Assembly (NCBI GenBank): GCA_020854215.1
Contig: JADZFY010000086.1
Location: 1-32,665, forward strand
Direction of reading: 5' to 3'
Length of the DNA: 32,665 nt
DNA from: Chitinophagaceae bacterium
GTDB lineage: Bacteria; Bacteroidota; Bacteroidia; Chitinophagales; Chitinophagaceae
The translations under genes were made by a program, and so were the position numbers. Below are positions 23,759 through 31,647 of this stretch, in pieces. Below the pieces are notes generated by a model that was not told the DNA's origin, made no database searches, and saw only the letters and a program-made list of their open reading frames with translations. The first letter of the stretch is position 1. The number at the start of each line of letters is the position of its first letter.

Positions 23759-26230
23759 CTATTCCTGCCCTCCTACTCTGTTGAGTTCTTCCGAAATGCC
23801 GGAACCTCTTTTGCGCGATGGTGCTACAGTGCTTTTACCGAAGCGATAGGTAAAACTTGCCGTAACCTGGCGGCTATCCCAACGATTCTTCAGGGAAATA
23901 TCCACATCGCCATATTTCATATAGCCACCAAATTTTTGCCATCCAAACGGATCCCTGATATTCAGGCGCAGAGTAGATTTCCCATTCATCATTGTTTTCT
24001 GCAGACCAATTGTCATCTGGTACATTGCATTCATCATTAACATTTCATCCAACCCCTTTGAACGGTAAAAGCCACTTAATTCCGCCGAAAATCCAGGAGC
24101 CAGCGTAAAATTGTTGGTAACATTTACCATAAACGCGGTATAAGATGCCGCTACCGGCTCGTTTTTATATACGCCCTCATACCGGTTGTTGAATACATTT
24201 ACAAAAAGATTAGAGTTAAACCAGGGAGACCATTTGAAAGGTGCGTTTACCGATAACCCCAGGTTCCTGTATCGTGACACATTTTCAGCCGTTTGGAAGG
24301 TAGTTTTTGTTTCGGTGTTTTGCTTTAGTATCTGCATGATTACATCGGTAGTTCGACTGTACTGGAGTGTGGTAATAAATTTTCCCTTAAAAACATGGCT
24401 TAACTCTGCATTATGACTAAACTGGGGCAACAGGAACGGATTTCCCTTGCGATACGTTAACGAATCGAGGAAATAAATAAACGGATTCATATCCTGATAA
24501 TTGGGGCGGTCTACTCTCCGGCTATACGACAACGTAAGACTGTTTTTTGCATTCATTGCGTATGTCACGTAAGCCGTTGGAAACAGGTTAATATAATTCT
24601 TCTTAAACGAAGAATCTGTGGTTACCTGGTTCCCTTTTGAATAGGTATGTTCGGCTCTGACACCAGCCTGCACACTCCATTTATCACTCAGTTTTTTGTT
24701 TAGGTTTATGTATGCAGCATTAATATTCTCCTCGTAAATAAAATGGTTGCTTCGGAAATCGTTCATCCATCCATCCCCATCGTTACGCGCATATTCTACA
24801 ACATTGTTATTTTTTACATAACTAAATTTAATCCCCGCCTCCGTCTTAAAATTGTCACCAAAGGGATGCACATAGTCGGATTTAACAGAATAGATATTGA
24901 TATGAGACGGGAGATGGCCTTTCAGCAATATAGCTGCCGCTATGGGATTTCCCCATTTATCGAGTGCACTGGTGCTTAACAGCATGTCGGTTAAATTATT
25001 GTACCGCACATAGTCCAGGTCAAACGTCCATTCTTTGCCCGTGCTGTCGAACTGATGTTTAAAATTAATATTGCCTGAATAATTACGAAACCGTAGTGTA
25101 TTATCGGTTATGGAATACAAACCAGATTCAAGCAAACCATCCGGGGTATAAATATTGGAAACGGTAACGGGTTGAACATCACCCCAATACCCAAAACCCG
25201 AAAAAACTACCCCCAGCGTACTCTTATCACTTATAAAGTAGTCGGCCCCCAGCCTGGCAGTGTGACTATTTGACTTCCCCGAAAACATGGTACCTAAATC
25301 GGCCTTAGCGTTTAACGATTTGTCATCGTTATAAAAATTCCGCGTAATGGATAACTCGTGCCTGCCTTTGTTGTATTGGTTATTGTAACTCCCGTAGAGG
25401 TTAATTTTCGATTTTCTGAAGTTGAAGTTTAGGCTGTTTTGTGACTTTGGCAGCACATATAACAAATCGTTGCCGGAAAAAAAACCTGCCGACGCTCCCA
25501 CCATTACACTTCCATTCAATCCCAACTTCAAATTTTTCTTCGTCTTTATATTAATAATTCCCGAATTCCCTGCAGCATCGTATTTAGAAGATGGGTTAGT
25601 CATGATCTCTATCTTATCAATAGCAGACGCAGGTGTGTTTTTGAGCAGGTTAGCCAGGTCTTCACGGGAAAGATAGGTGGGTTTTCCATCCAGCATCACC
25701 ACTACACCGGGCTTACCCTTTAAACTGATCGCCCCTTCGTTGTTCACCGAAACTCCAGGCAATTTTTCAATTACTTCCATGGCAGTAGCTCCGGCATTGG
25801 AAGGAGCTGCATCCACGTTCACTACCAACTTATCTATTTTCTGTTCGATTAATGGCTTTTTTGCGGTAACCACTACCGCCGTTAAATCTTTGCTTTGCAC
25901 ATTCAGGGAAATAACTCCGGCAGAATAACTATCTCCGGATCCACCAATGGTAAGCACAGGTGAATATTGATTGTTGTAACCTACCGAACTTACCAACAAA
26001 ATATACCTGCCGGCAGCAGGGGCATTGACGTTGAACTTTCCCTTCTCATCCGTCATCTCCATTTTAACTACAACAGAATCACTGGCATTCAACAACGCCA
26101 CCGAAGCGGCCTGAATAAATGTTTCGCCATACTTAACCGTACCTGTTACCTTATACAATTTAAGATTTTGCGCCAGCACGCTCGTTGTGCTACAACCCAG
26201 TGCCAGCCAAAACATCATTAATTTTTTCAT
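23759..26230 (-). CDS. Outer-membrane beta-barrel protein (TonB-dependent-receptor-like, PF14905 type)
   Basis: 823 residues from the ATG at 26230; the frame runs nine codons further upstream but the signal peptide starts at MKKLMMFWLALGCSTTSVLA. The mature chain begins with a carboxypeptidase-regulatory-like beta-sandwich (TGTVKYGETFIQAASVALLN, GRYILLVSSVGY). A plug domain follows (LTAVVVTAKKPLIEQKIDK, AMEVIEKLPGVSVNNEGAISLKG, IEIMTNPSSKYDAAGNSGIINIKT), then a long barrel with Tyr/Asn-rich strands (LSYSRRVDRPNYQDMNPFI) ending near ASFTYRFGKS. It sits in the outer membrane. No TonB box or SusD partner is evident, so a specific ligand cannot be given. Symmetric ATAGTAC boxes lie upstream. Confidence 0.92.
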   Translation of the reverse strand: MKKLMMFWLALGCSTTSVLAQNLKLYKVTGTVKYGETFIQAASVALLNASDSVVVKMEMTDEKGKFNVNAPAAGRYILLVSSVGYNNQYSPVLTIGGSGDSYSAGVISLNVQSKDLTAVVVTAKKPLIEQKIDKLVVNVDAAPSNAGATAMEVIEKLPGVSVNNEGAISLKGKPGVVVMLDGKPTYLSREDLANLLKNTPASAIDKIEIMTNPSSKYDAAGNSGIINIKTKKNLKLGLNGSVMVGASAGFFSGNDLLYVLPKSQNSLNFNFRKSKINLYGSYNNQYNKGRHELSITRNFYNDDKSLNAKADLGTMFSGKSNSHTARLGADYFISDKSTLGVVFSGFGYWGDVQPVTVSNIYTPDGLLESGLYSITDNTLRFRNYSGNINFKHQFDSTGKEWTFDLDYVRYNNLTDMLLSTSALDKWGNPIAAAILLKGHLPSHINIYSVKSDYVHPFGDNFKTEAGIKFSYVKNNNVVEYARNDGDGWMNDFRSNHFIYEENINAAYINLNKKLSDKWSVQAGVRAEHTYSKGNQVTTDSSFKKNYINLFPTAYVTYAMNAKNSLTLSYSRRVDRPNYQDMNPFIYFLDSLTYRKGNPFLLPQFSHNAELSHVFKGKFITTLQYSRTTDVIMQILKQNTETKTTFQTAENVSRYRNLGLSVNAPFKWSPWFNSNLFVNVFNNRYEGVYKNEPVAASYTAFMVNVTNNFTLAPGFSAELSGFYRSKGLDEMLMMNAMYQMTIGLQKTMMNGKSTLRLNIRDPFGWQKFGGYMKYGDVDISLKNRWDSRQVTASFTYRFGKSTVAPSRKRGSGISEELNRVGGQE

Positions 26231-26275
26231 TGCAGTATTTTTTTGTTCTGAAATCAATCACAGAACAAAACTAAA

Positions 26276-26351
26276 GTACTATGCATAACATAGTACATAG
26301 TTTTACAATGAGCGGCTTATATTAATGATAGTTGGTAATACATAGTACTAT
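26276..26351. promoter_or_regulatory. ATAGTAC dyads upstream of the barrel gene
   Basis: GTACTATG (26276-26283), 5 bases, CATAGTAC (26289-26296) is a perfect dyad. A second site, the palindrome ATAGTACTAT, lies at 26342-26351. They are 46 and 112 bases upstream of the start. They resemble, from memory, PadR-type operators; no PadR gene is in the window. Confidence 0.5.
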
Positions 26352-26403
26352 CAAGATAAGTTGGAGTTGTAACAGCAAACAGCATTAGCTTCAGAACGAA
26401 ACG

Positions 26404-27690
26404 TTACCGCTTGGCTGCTTGCCGGGATTGTGCGTATTTTTTAGACCAAAAGAAAAACCCTACTCCCGCGATGATCAAAAAACTGGAAATAATTTCTGCC
26501 TGTGTGGGGTGAAATCCAAAAATATCATACTTGGTATTAACACGAATTTTCTCAACAAAAAATCTTTCTAATCCATTCAACACCAGGTAAATAGCAAACA
26601 TTTGTCCCGGAATGGTTATCTTTTTCCGCAACGACATCAATAACAGAAACAATATAAGGCAGGCTACGATTTCATAAAACGGAGTAGGAAATACCGGAAC
26701 AGGGAGGGCATTACAGTGATTGCCGGTACAACCCTCCAGTTGAAATCCCTGTTCATTTACATTATGGGGATATGCGTAAGCAACCATCCAGGTAGGAAGA
26801 AAAGATGGTGCTTTCACCGACATACGAGGTATACTATCCGTACCGAACTCACTCAGGTAAAATGTTTTGTGTGCGTCAAGCGTTTGATTAAACTGATCCG
26901 GTGTAGTTGCTATAGATTTTCCTGAGGTGCTGGTAACATAGGCACTGTTTAAGATGCCCCAGTCGCCGTCTCCGCTTACCTGACAGCCAATTCTGCCAAG
27001 CGCATAAGCAAGCATAAGCGTAGGAGCCGCCGCATCAACCAAATGCCGTATGCTTATTTTCTTTTTCCGCGCGTACCATAAAATAGCTATAGTGGCACAA
27101 ATCAGGCCACCGTAAAACGTAAGTCCACTTGGCGAGAGCAAATTCTCTATAGGGTTTTGTACAAACCTGTCCCAATTTTCGAAATTGTCAAACAATTTAG
27201 CTCCGATAAAGCCAAATATCGCAGCGTAGATAGTAATATCTCCCACTCTTTCATGTGGCCAAATCCGAATTTTTCTTTTCTCAGGCTTTGCCAACTTTTG
27301 CTTTGCCCTCTCGCGATATTTTAAACCGGCAAAAAAAATCGCCAGCAGTATTCCACCTCCCCAACTGCCACGGGTTGAAAAAATATAGTCCTGAGGCGGG
27401 ATACCCTCACTGTTCAGGAAAATTCCAAAGGCTTTGAAACCCACCAAAAAACCTAAAAGTGCATTTACAATCAACTCCTGCATTGTGGCAGGCTTACCCG
27501 TAATTATTTCTTCCTCTACCGGAAATAACAATCCTTCTCTTTCCTTTCTTTTAAGCTCCGTTGCAAGAACAATGGCGGAAAGGATAAAAGCAATAGCAAC
27601 AAAAAACCCAAAAGCATTTACAAACTTCGTCCATGCCCATGGCTCAATTCCAAAAGTATCTTTGAGAAAAAAATATAAATTGGGATACAT
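26404..27690 (-). CDS. lgt: Prolipoprotein diacylglyceryl transferase
   Basis: 428 residues, against about 290 for E. coli Lgt. It attaches diacylglycerol to the lipobox cysteine of prolipoproteins in the inner membrane. At least six hydrophobic segments are visible (about 24-43, 73-93, 109-123, 152-166, 190-206, 341-354, 362-373, 399-416). Family marks are SGLTFYGGLICA (188-199), LGRIGCQVSGDGDWG (231-245), where Arg233 and Gly-Cys are the Lgt signature, and NGLERFFVEKIRVN (372-385). The extra length is mainly a hydrophilic insert at about 246-330 and a charged segment at 124-147. The window encodes clear lipoproteins (FKBP, glutaminyl cyclotransferase) that would be its substrates. It is a single gene on the minus strand. 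Confidence 0.93.
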   Translation of the reverse strand: MYPNLYFFLKDTFGIEPWAWTKFVNAFGFFVAIAFILSAIVLATELKRKEREGLLFPVEEEIITGKPATMQELIVNALLGFLVGFKAFGIFLNSEGIPPQDYIFSTRGSWGGGILLAIFFAGLKYRERAKQKLAKPEKRKIRIWPHERVGDITIYAAIFGFIGAKLFDNFENWDRFVQNPIENLLSPSGLTFYGGLICATIAILWYARKKKISIRHLVDAAAPTLMLAYALGRIGCQVSGDGDWGILNSAYVTSTSGKSIATTPDQFNQTLDAHKTFYLSEFGTDSIPRMSVKAPSFLPTWMVAYAYPHNVNEQGFQLEGCTGNHCNALPVPVFPTPFYEIVACLILFLLLMSLRKKITIPGQMFAIYLVLNGLERFFVEKIRVNTKYDIFGFHPTQAEIISSFLIIAGVGFFFWSKKYAQSRQAAKR

Positions 27691-27742
27691 GCTTTACCGA
27701 TAGTTAAGGAGCACAATGTTAATTTAAAATATGGATTGATAC

Positions 27743-27769
27743 AAAAATCCCGTTCCTAACGGAACGGGA
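27743..27769 (-). terminator. Intrinsic terminator after the bacilliredoxin gene
   Basis: TCCCGTTCC (27748-27756) pairs perfectly with GGAACGGGA (27761-27769) across a 4-base loop. On the minus strand it is followed by TTTTT (27747-27743), 25 bases past the stop. Confidence 0.9.
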
Positions 27770-27793
27770 AAAATAACGGTAGCGTGTTGCAAA

Positions 27794-28210
27794 CTAATTG
27801 CAATGTTGTTCAAAAACTGCAATTAGGTTACCTGCAATTATCTGGGCCGGTTTACCTTCTATCTGGTGACGTTCTATAAAATGCACCAATTGCCCATCTT
27901 TAAAAAGTGCAATAGAAGGTGATGACGGGGGGTAAGGTAACAAATGTTCTCTTAGTGCTTTAACCGCATCCAGATCAAAGCCGGCAAAGCTGGTAGTGAG
28001 ATGGTCCGGTTTCTTCGGCGCATTTGCAACAGCCATCAAAACTGCCGGTCTTGCGCTTCCGGCAGAACATCCGCATACGGAATTGATCATAACCAAAGTA
28101 GTGCCTTTGAGCTGCAATGTTTGCTCTACTTCCTGAGGAGTTAACATTTCCTGGAAACCATTTTCGGTTAACTCCTCTTTCATCGGAATTACAATTTCTT
28201 CGGGATACAT
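27794..28210 (-). CDS. Bacilliredoxin, BrxA/BrxB (YphP/YqiW) family
   Basis: 138 residues. MYPEEIVIPMKEELTENGFQEM at the N-terminus and MINSVCGCSAGSARPA around residues 41-56 are diagnostic: the Cys46-Gly47-Cys48 (CGC) active site replaces the CxxC of thioredoxins. SPSIALFKDGQLVHFIERHQIEG is the typical C-terminal half. In Firmicutes such proteins remove bacillithiol from protein cysteines. Here a YpdA-family reductase is encoded at 16063-17046, suggesting the same redox relay, but no bshA, bshB or bshC is in the window. It is a single gene with its own terminator, convergent with nothing and upstream of lgt on the same strand. Confidence 0.92.
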   Translation of the reverse strand: MYPEEIVIPMKEELTENGFQEMLTPQEVEQTLQLKGTTLVMINSVCGCSAGSARPAVLMAVANAPKKPDHLTTSFAGFDLDAVKALREHLLPYPPSSPSIALFKDGQLVHFIERHQIEGKPAQIIAGNLIAVFEQHCN

Positions 28211-28295
28211 TGTAAAAATATTTTAGTTTATGAATTTTCTGATGCGCGAAGTTAGCAAATCTTTTGCCATCCCATCAAATGCCAAAACGACATTA

Positions 28296-28313
28296 ACATA
28301 CAAATCAGTATGT
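28296..28313. promoter_or_regulatory. 6-6-6 inverted repeat upstream of hsp20
   Basis: ACATAC, six bases, GTATGT, followed by TGTCACATTGTC, lies about 130 bases before the Hsp20 start in the divergent gap with the bacilliredoxin gene. A stress-control role is a guess. Confidence 0.2.
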
Positions 28314-28439
28314 CACATTGTCGCTTAGTTTCATTTTATCTTTCCGTAATCGGCAATAAATTCAGTTTTTTACCAGTGGAACACAGTTTGATGGTCATGG
28401 AGTGTAACAATAAATAGATCACAACTAAACTTACAAACT

Positions 28440-28880
28440 ATGACACTCGTAAAAGTAAACGGAAATCCCACAAAGAAAGCTTATACTAATTTCTTTGATG
28501 AATGGCTCAATGAATGGTCGAATTTTGGCAAAGACGATCAAAACGTACCGTACAGTAACGCACCGGTAAATATTCACGAAACCAAAGATGCCTACCATCT
28601 CGAACTGAATACACCTGGTGTAAAAAAAGAAGATATTAAAGTTCAGGCAGAAAATGGCTTGCTTACTATTTCCTACGAACAAAAAGAAGAAACGAAAAAC
28701 GAAGATTACAAAACCATCCGCAGAGAGTTCAGGTATCACAATTTCAAACGGAGTTTTACCTTGAGCGATAAGATTGATGCAGACAAAATTGTAGGTAAAT
28801 ATGAAGACGGAATCCTGAAGTTGTTCGTACCCAAAAAGGCGGAAGCCCAGCTTAGTACCCGGCAGATAGATATCCAATAA
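28440..28880 (+). CDS. Hsp20 / alpha-crystallin small heat-shock protein
   Basis: 146 residues. The alpha-crystallin domain spans about 40-134: APVNIHETKDAYHLELNTPGVKKEDIKVQAENGLLTISYEQ, then FRYHNFKRSFTLSDKIDADKIVGKYEDGILKLFVPKK, with the family's closing GxLxLxxPK. The C-terminal IDI (143-145) is the I-x-I motif used for oligomer assembly. It is an ATP-independent holdase in the cytoplasm. It is a single gene with a strong terminator 47 bases downstream, divergent from the bacilliredoxin gene. Its promoter was not identified with confidence. Confidence 0.95.
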   Translation: MTLVKVNGNPTKKAYTNFFDEWLNEWSNFGKDDQNVPYSNAPVNIHETKDAYHLELNTPGVKKEDIKVQAENGLLTISYEQKEETKNEDYKTIRREFRYHNFKRSFTLSDKIDADKIVGKYEDGILKLFVPKKAEAQLSTRQIDIQ

Positions 28881-28927
28881 AGCAAACCTACCAGATTTTT
28901 CCCCGAAGCAGCATTTGGTTTTGAAAG

Positions 28928-28956
28928 CGGCCGGCCATAAATTGCCGGCCGTTTTT
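28928..28956 (+). terminator. Intrinsic terminator of hsp20
   Basis: CGGCCGGC (28928-28935) pairs perfectly with GCCGGCCG (28944-28951) across an 8-base loop, followed directly by five T. It is the clearest terminator in the window. Confidence 0.92.
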
Positions 28957-29043
28957 ATCAAAACCTTAACAAGCCTTGCTCTGAATTCCTTTCTCCGTTG
29001 CAGAAACGCACTCGCCTTTTAACTATGAATGGAATTAAAGCAT

Positions 29044-29051
29044 TAAATTTG
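29044..29051 (+). promoter_or_regulatory. -7 box (TAAATTTG) of the gene at 29090
   Basis: TAAATTTG fits TAnnTTTG and lies 38 bases before the TTG start. No clear -33 TTG was found. Confidence 0.45.
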
Positions 29052-29089
29052 CGATACTTAATTTCTTAACCCCATAAAAAACCAGCAAA

Positions 29090-30391
29090 TTGATTAGTTA
29101 TAGGTTTGCTTTCATTTTAGTTATCATTCTTGGTTTTGCCCTCCCCTCTTTTTCACAGGTAGTTGATTCGCTTAAAACCGATTCCGTAAAAGTTGACACG
29201 GCAAAAGTTGATACCCTGTTTCGCACTATTCCGCAGGAAGATACTGTATTGAGAATAAGAAACCTTAATCCCTATATCACATTGCATGTGGATTCTACGC
29301 TGCAGTATAAGCTTGACATCAACAGGGACCAGTCTAAATATTATTGGTTTCTGAAAAATTCCCCGGTTGGGCTTAAGATTGATCGCAACAGCGGACTCCT
29401 GACCTTCAAGGCAGAAAAAGCATTTTTTCTATCCGGAACACTTAAATACGACTTAGATTACAAGGTAGACCTCGGTGTTCAAAATCTTGATAATCCCAAA
29501 GACAAAATTGACACCTCATTCACTTTGTTGTTTTTTAATACAGAGATCATTCCATCCAGAGTTAAACCGAGTGTCAATAATGTATTGTATGTGGATGAAG
29601 GCGACAGCATTAGTTTTAAGGTACAGTGCGAAGACGGAAACTTTCCTATTCAAAACATTACACTCACCAGCAACTACCCCATAAAAACCATTGGCACGGT
29701 AAGCAAATGTGGCGATGAGTTTAAATGGTCTCCACCATTCGGATTTGTGAAACCAACCGACAAAGACAAGCAGAAAGAAGTGATCGTGAATTTTGTAGGC
29801 GTAAATAAATTTAATGTGCGCGACACAGCAACCATCCGGATTATCGTAAGAGAAAATATCAACTATCCGCAAAAGGTGCTCGAATACAACGAAGTGGTGA
29901 AGAATATCCAATTTTACTCCAACCGCCTGAAAGCTACTTTTATGGAGTTGGACAAAAAGATTAAATCAACACGCGGAACCCGCACCTCCTTTGACCTTAC
30001 TTCGGCCGCGTCGTCACTCGGAGGAACCGTTTTCTCTTCTCTGCCTACAGACGGACAAAAAACTGCTGGTAAAATATTACCCAGTGTGGGCGTTGCTATG
30101 GTTCCGGTAAAGGAATCGGTAGCGCCGGCTAAGAAAGAAGAACAAAACTCAGCAACACTTGTTCGTAACAGTATCAAACGTCTCGACTACTTACTCCAAA
30201 GCAATACGCTGGTAGGGGAAAAAGATCCGGAACTGATAAACAAGACGGAAAAGCTCAAGGATCAATTGAAACAGATTCAAATGCAGCTAATTGAAGTTCC
30301 CATTGTTGAGTTTGGTGATTCTCCGGAGGAACTGGACAAATACTTCAACAACCCTAAAGTGGCCAGAAAATACCGAATGAAAAAATCATAA
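29090..30391 (+). CDS. Secreted protein of unknown function with Ig-like domains, TTG start
   Basis: 433 residues. I do not recognise a named family. The start is TTG at 29090: an in-frame stop lies at 29075 and no ATG fits, while TTG gives a clean signal peptide (YRFAFILVIILGFALPSFSQ). Next comes a Val/Asp/Lys-rich segment with VDSLKTDSVKVDTAKVDTL (about 25-43). Two beta-rich stretches follow, about 55-150 (with the putative-Ig-like SPVGLKIDRNSGLLTF) and 155-250 (VLYVDEGDSISFKVQCED). Residues from about 255 look helical and charged, with a Ser/Gly-rich patch and a Lys-rich end. It is probably periplasmic or surface-linked. It is convergent with the glutaminyl cyclotransferase gene. Confidence 0.8.
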   Translation: MISYRFAFILVIILGFALPSFSQVVDSLKTDSVKVDTAKVDTLFRTIPQEDTVLRIRNLNPYITLHVDSTLQYKLDINRDQSKYYWFLKNSPVGLKIDRNSGLLTFKAEKAFFLSGTLKYDLDYKVDLGVQNLDNPKDKIDTSFTLLFFNTEIIPSRVKPSVNNVLYVDEGDSISFKVQCEDGNFPIQNITLTSNYPIKTIGTVSKCGDEFKWSPPFGFVKPTDKDKQKEVIVNFVGVNKFNVRDTATIRIIVRENINYPQKVLEYNEVVKNIQFYSNRLKATFMELDKKIKSTRGTRTSFDLTSAASSLGGTVFSSLPTDGQKTAGKILPSVGVAMVPVKESVAPAKKEEQNSATLVRNSIKRLDYLLQSNTLVGEKDPELINKTEKLKDQLKQIQMQLIEVPIVEFGDSPEELDKYFNNPKVARKYRMKKS

Positions 30392-30510
30392 GGTATTGAA
30401 ACTTGCCATACGTGGATGGATATTTCACCTGTGTTGTGGAGTAGAACCCTGGGAAGTGGTATCAACGCAGTAATCCTGTCTTCAACCCAATATACGTTTG
30501 GTTAAACGCA

Positions 30511-31332
30511 TCAATTTAATTTTATTTCCAGGAGTTTTGGCCAGAGTTTTCCGGTAACAAACATGCGGTGATTAGCTTCATCCCACGCAATACCATTTAG
30601 CACCGCCCCTTTCTGCACGGCTTCTTCCTTGTAATCTATATTGGCAAACCGTTTCAGCGCATCCGTAAAATCAAGAATGCCGACTATTTGGCCGGAAGAC
30701 GGATCAATTTTGAGGATGTAGTTGGTTTCCCATTGATTCGCATACACGTAGCCGTTGATATATTCCAGTTCATTGAGATTATTAACCGGCCCGAGATGAT
30801 TGTACACCGACACAATCTTCATGAGCTTAAAATCTCCCGGGCGAACAAAATACAATTTATCCGTACCATCGCTTATAATAAGTTGAGTGCTGTCGCTTGT
30901 AAGTCCCCACCCTTCCTGGTTCCATGCCATGGTTCTCACTTGTTTTAAGTCGCTCAACCGATACACCAGCACCACATGGTCTTGCCAGGTTAACTGATAA
31001 AGGGTATCATCCAAAATAGCAATACCTTCTCCAAATAATTCCGGATTGATATTCACTTTTTTTCGAATTGAACCGGTAGCGTAATCCACTATGCGCACAC
31101 TTGAAGCATTCTTCTGTCCCGTACCCTCGTACAGACGATTCTGATAAAATACAAGTCCTTGTGTAAAAGCTGAAGTATCATGGGGATAGATATTAACCAG
31201 GGTATAACTCAAAGGTGATGGTGCAGGTACATTATTTTCCGGCACCTCCACGGTTGATCCGGAGGAATTGCCCTGGTTACATGCCATTAAACTAATAACA
31301 ATCAACGCCGGCAGGAAAATCTTTTTTATCAT
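30511..31332 (-). CDS. Glutaminyl-peptide cyclotransferase lipoprotein
   Basis: 273 residues. A signal peptide with a lipobox (LMAC, Cys18) makes it a lipoprotein. The rest is the five-bladed propeller of the plant/bacterial-type glutamine cyclotransferases (PF05096): HDTSAFTQGLVFYQNRLYEGTGQ, FGEGIAILDDTLYQLTWQ, EGWGLTSDSTQLIISDGT, NELEYINGYVYANQWETNYILKIDP and LNGIAWDEANHRMFVTGKLWPKLLEI. Such enzymes convert N-terminal Gln of exported proteins to pyroglutamate. The length fits. It is convergent with the unknown gene at 29090-30391 and divergent from the M43 protease gene. Confidence 0.92.
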   Translation of the reverse strand: MIKKIFLPALIVISLMACNQGNSSGSTVEVPENNVPAPSPLSYTLVNIYPHDTSAFTQGLVFYQNRLYEGTGQKNASSVRIVDYATGSIRKKVNINPELFGEGIAILDDTLYQLTWQDHVVLVYRLSDLKQVRTMAWNQEGWGLTSDSTQLIISDGTDKLYFVRPGDFKLMKIVSVYNHLGPVNNLNELEYINGYVYANQWETNYILKIDPSSGQIVGILDFTDALKRFANIDYKEEAVQKGAVLNGIAWDEANHRMFVTGKLWPKLLEIKLN

Positions 31333-31349
31333 ATCCTAATCAATTGCTG

Positions 31350-31357
31350 CAAAAATA
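31350..31357 (-). promoter_or_regulatory. -7 box (TATTTTTG) of the glutaminyl cyclotransferase gene
   Basis: The minus strand reads TATTTTTG, 17 bases before the ATG at 31332. No good -33 element is seen. Confidence 0.4.
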
Positions 31358-31624
31358 AAGGATTGGGCATGATGTATGATTAGTATATACGTGTTTTAAC
31401 CCCCATTTTTCAACTGATTATCGAAATCAACTGTGGCAACTTGCAGATCCTGCGAATATTAAATTACTTTGCCGTTCAACGATGGTTCGCTATCAACACT
31501 TCGTATCCTCCAATATCTTTAGACTTTCCAACTTTCTCCAAATCCTACAAAAAGACAGCGCTGTTCATGCGATAACGCAATGCAATATGCACAGCTACAG
31601 TTTTAAATTGAATATCATAAGAAA

Positions 31625-31646
31625 AGCCGATCACAAAATATCGGCT
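31625..31646 (+). repeat. 7-bp hairpin directly before the M43 protease start
   Basis: AGCCGAT (31625-31631) pairs perfectly with ATCGGCT (31640-31646) over an 8-base loop, ending one base before the ATG at 31648. It would fold over the ribosome-binding region. Confidence 0.45.
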
Positions 31647-31647
31647 G

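Larger units (their letters stand above)
31333..31647. other. Divergent intergenic region, cyclotransferase / M43 protease
   Basis: 315 bases. It holds the cyclotransferase -7 box (31350-31357) and a hairpin just before the protease start (31625-31646). A 70-codon open frame at 31482 has no protein-like features. Nothing else is visible. Confidence 0.6.
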
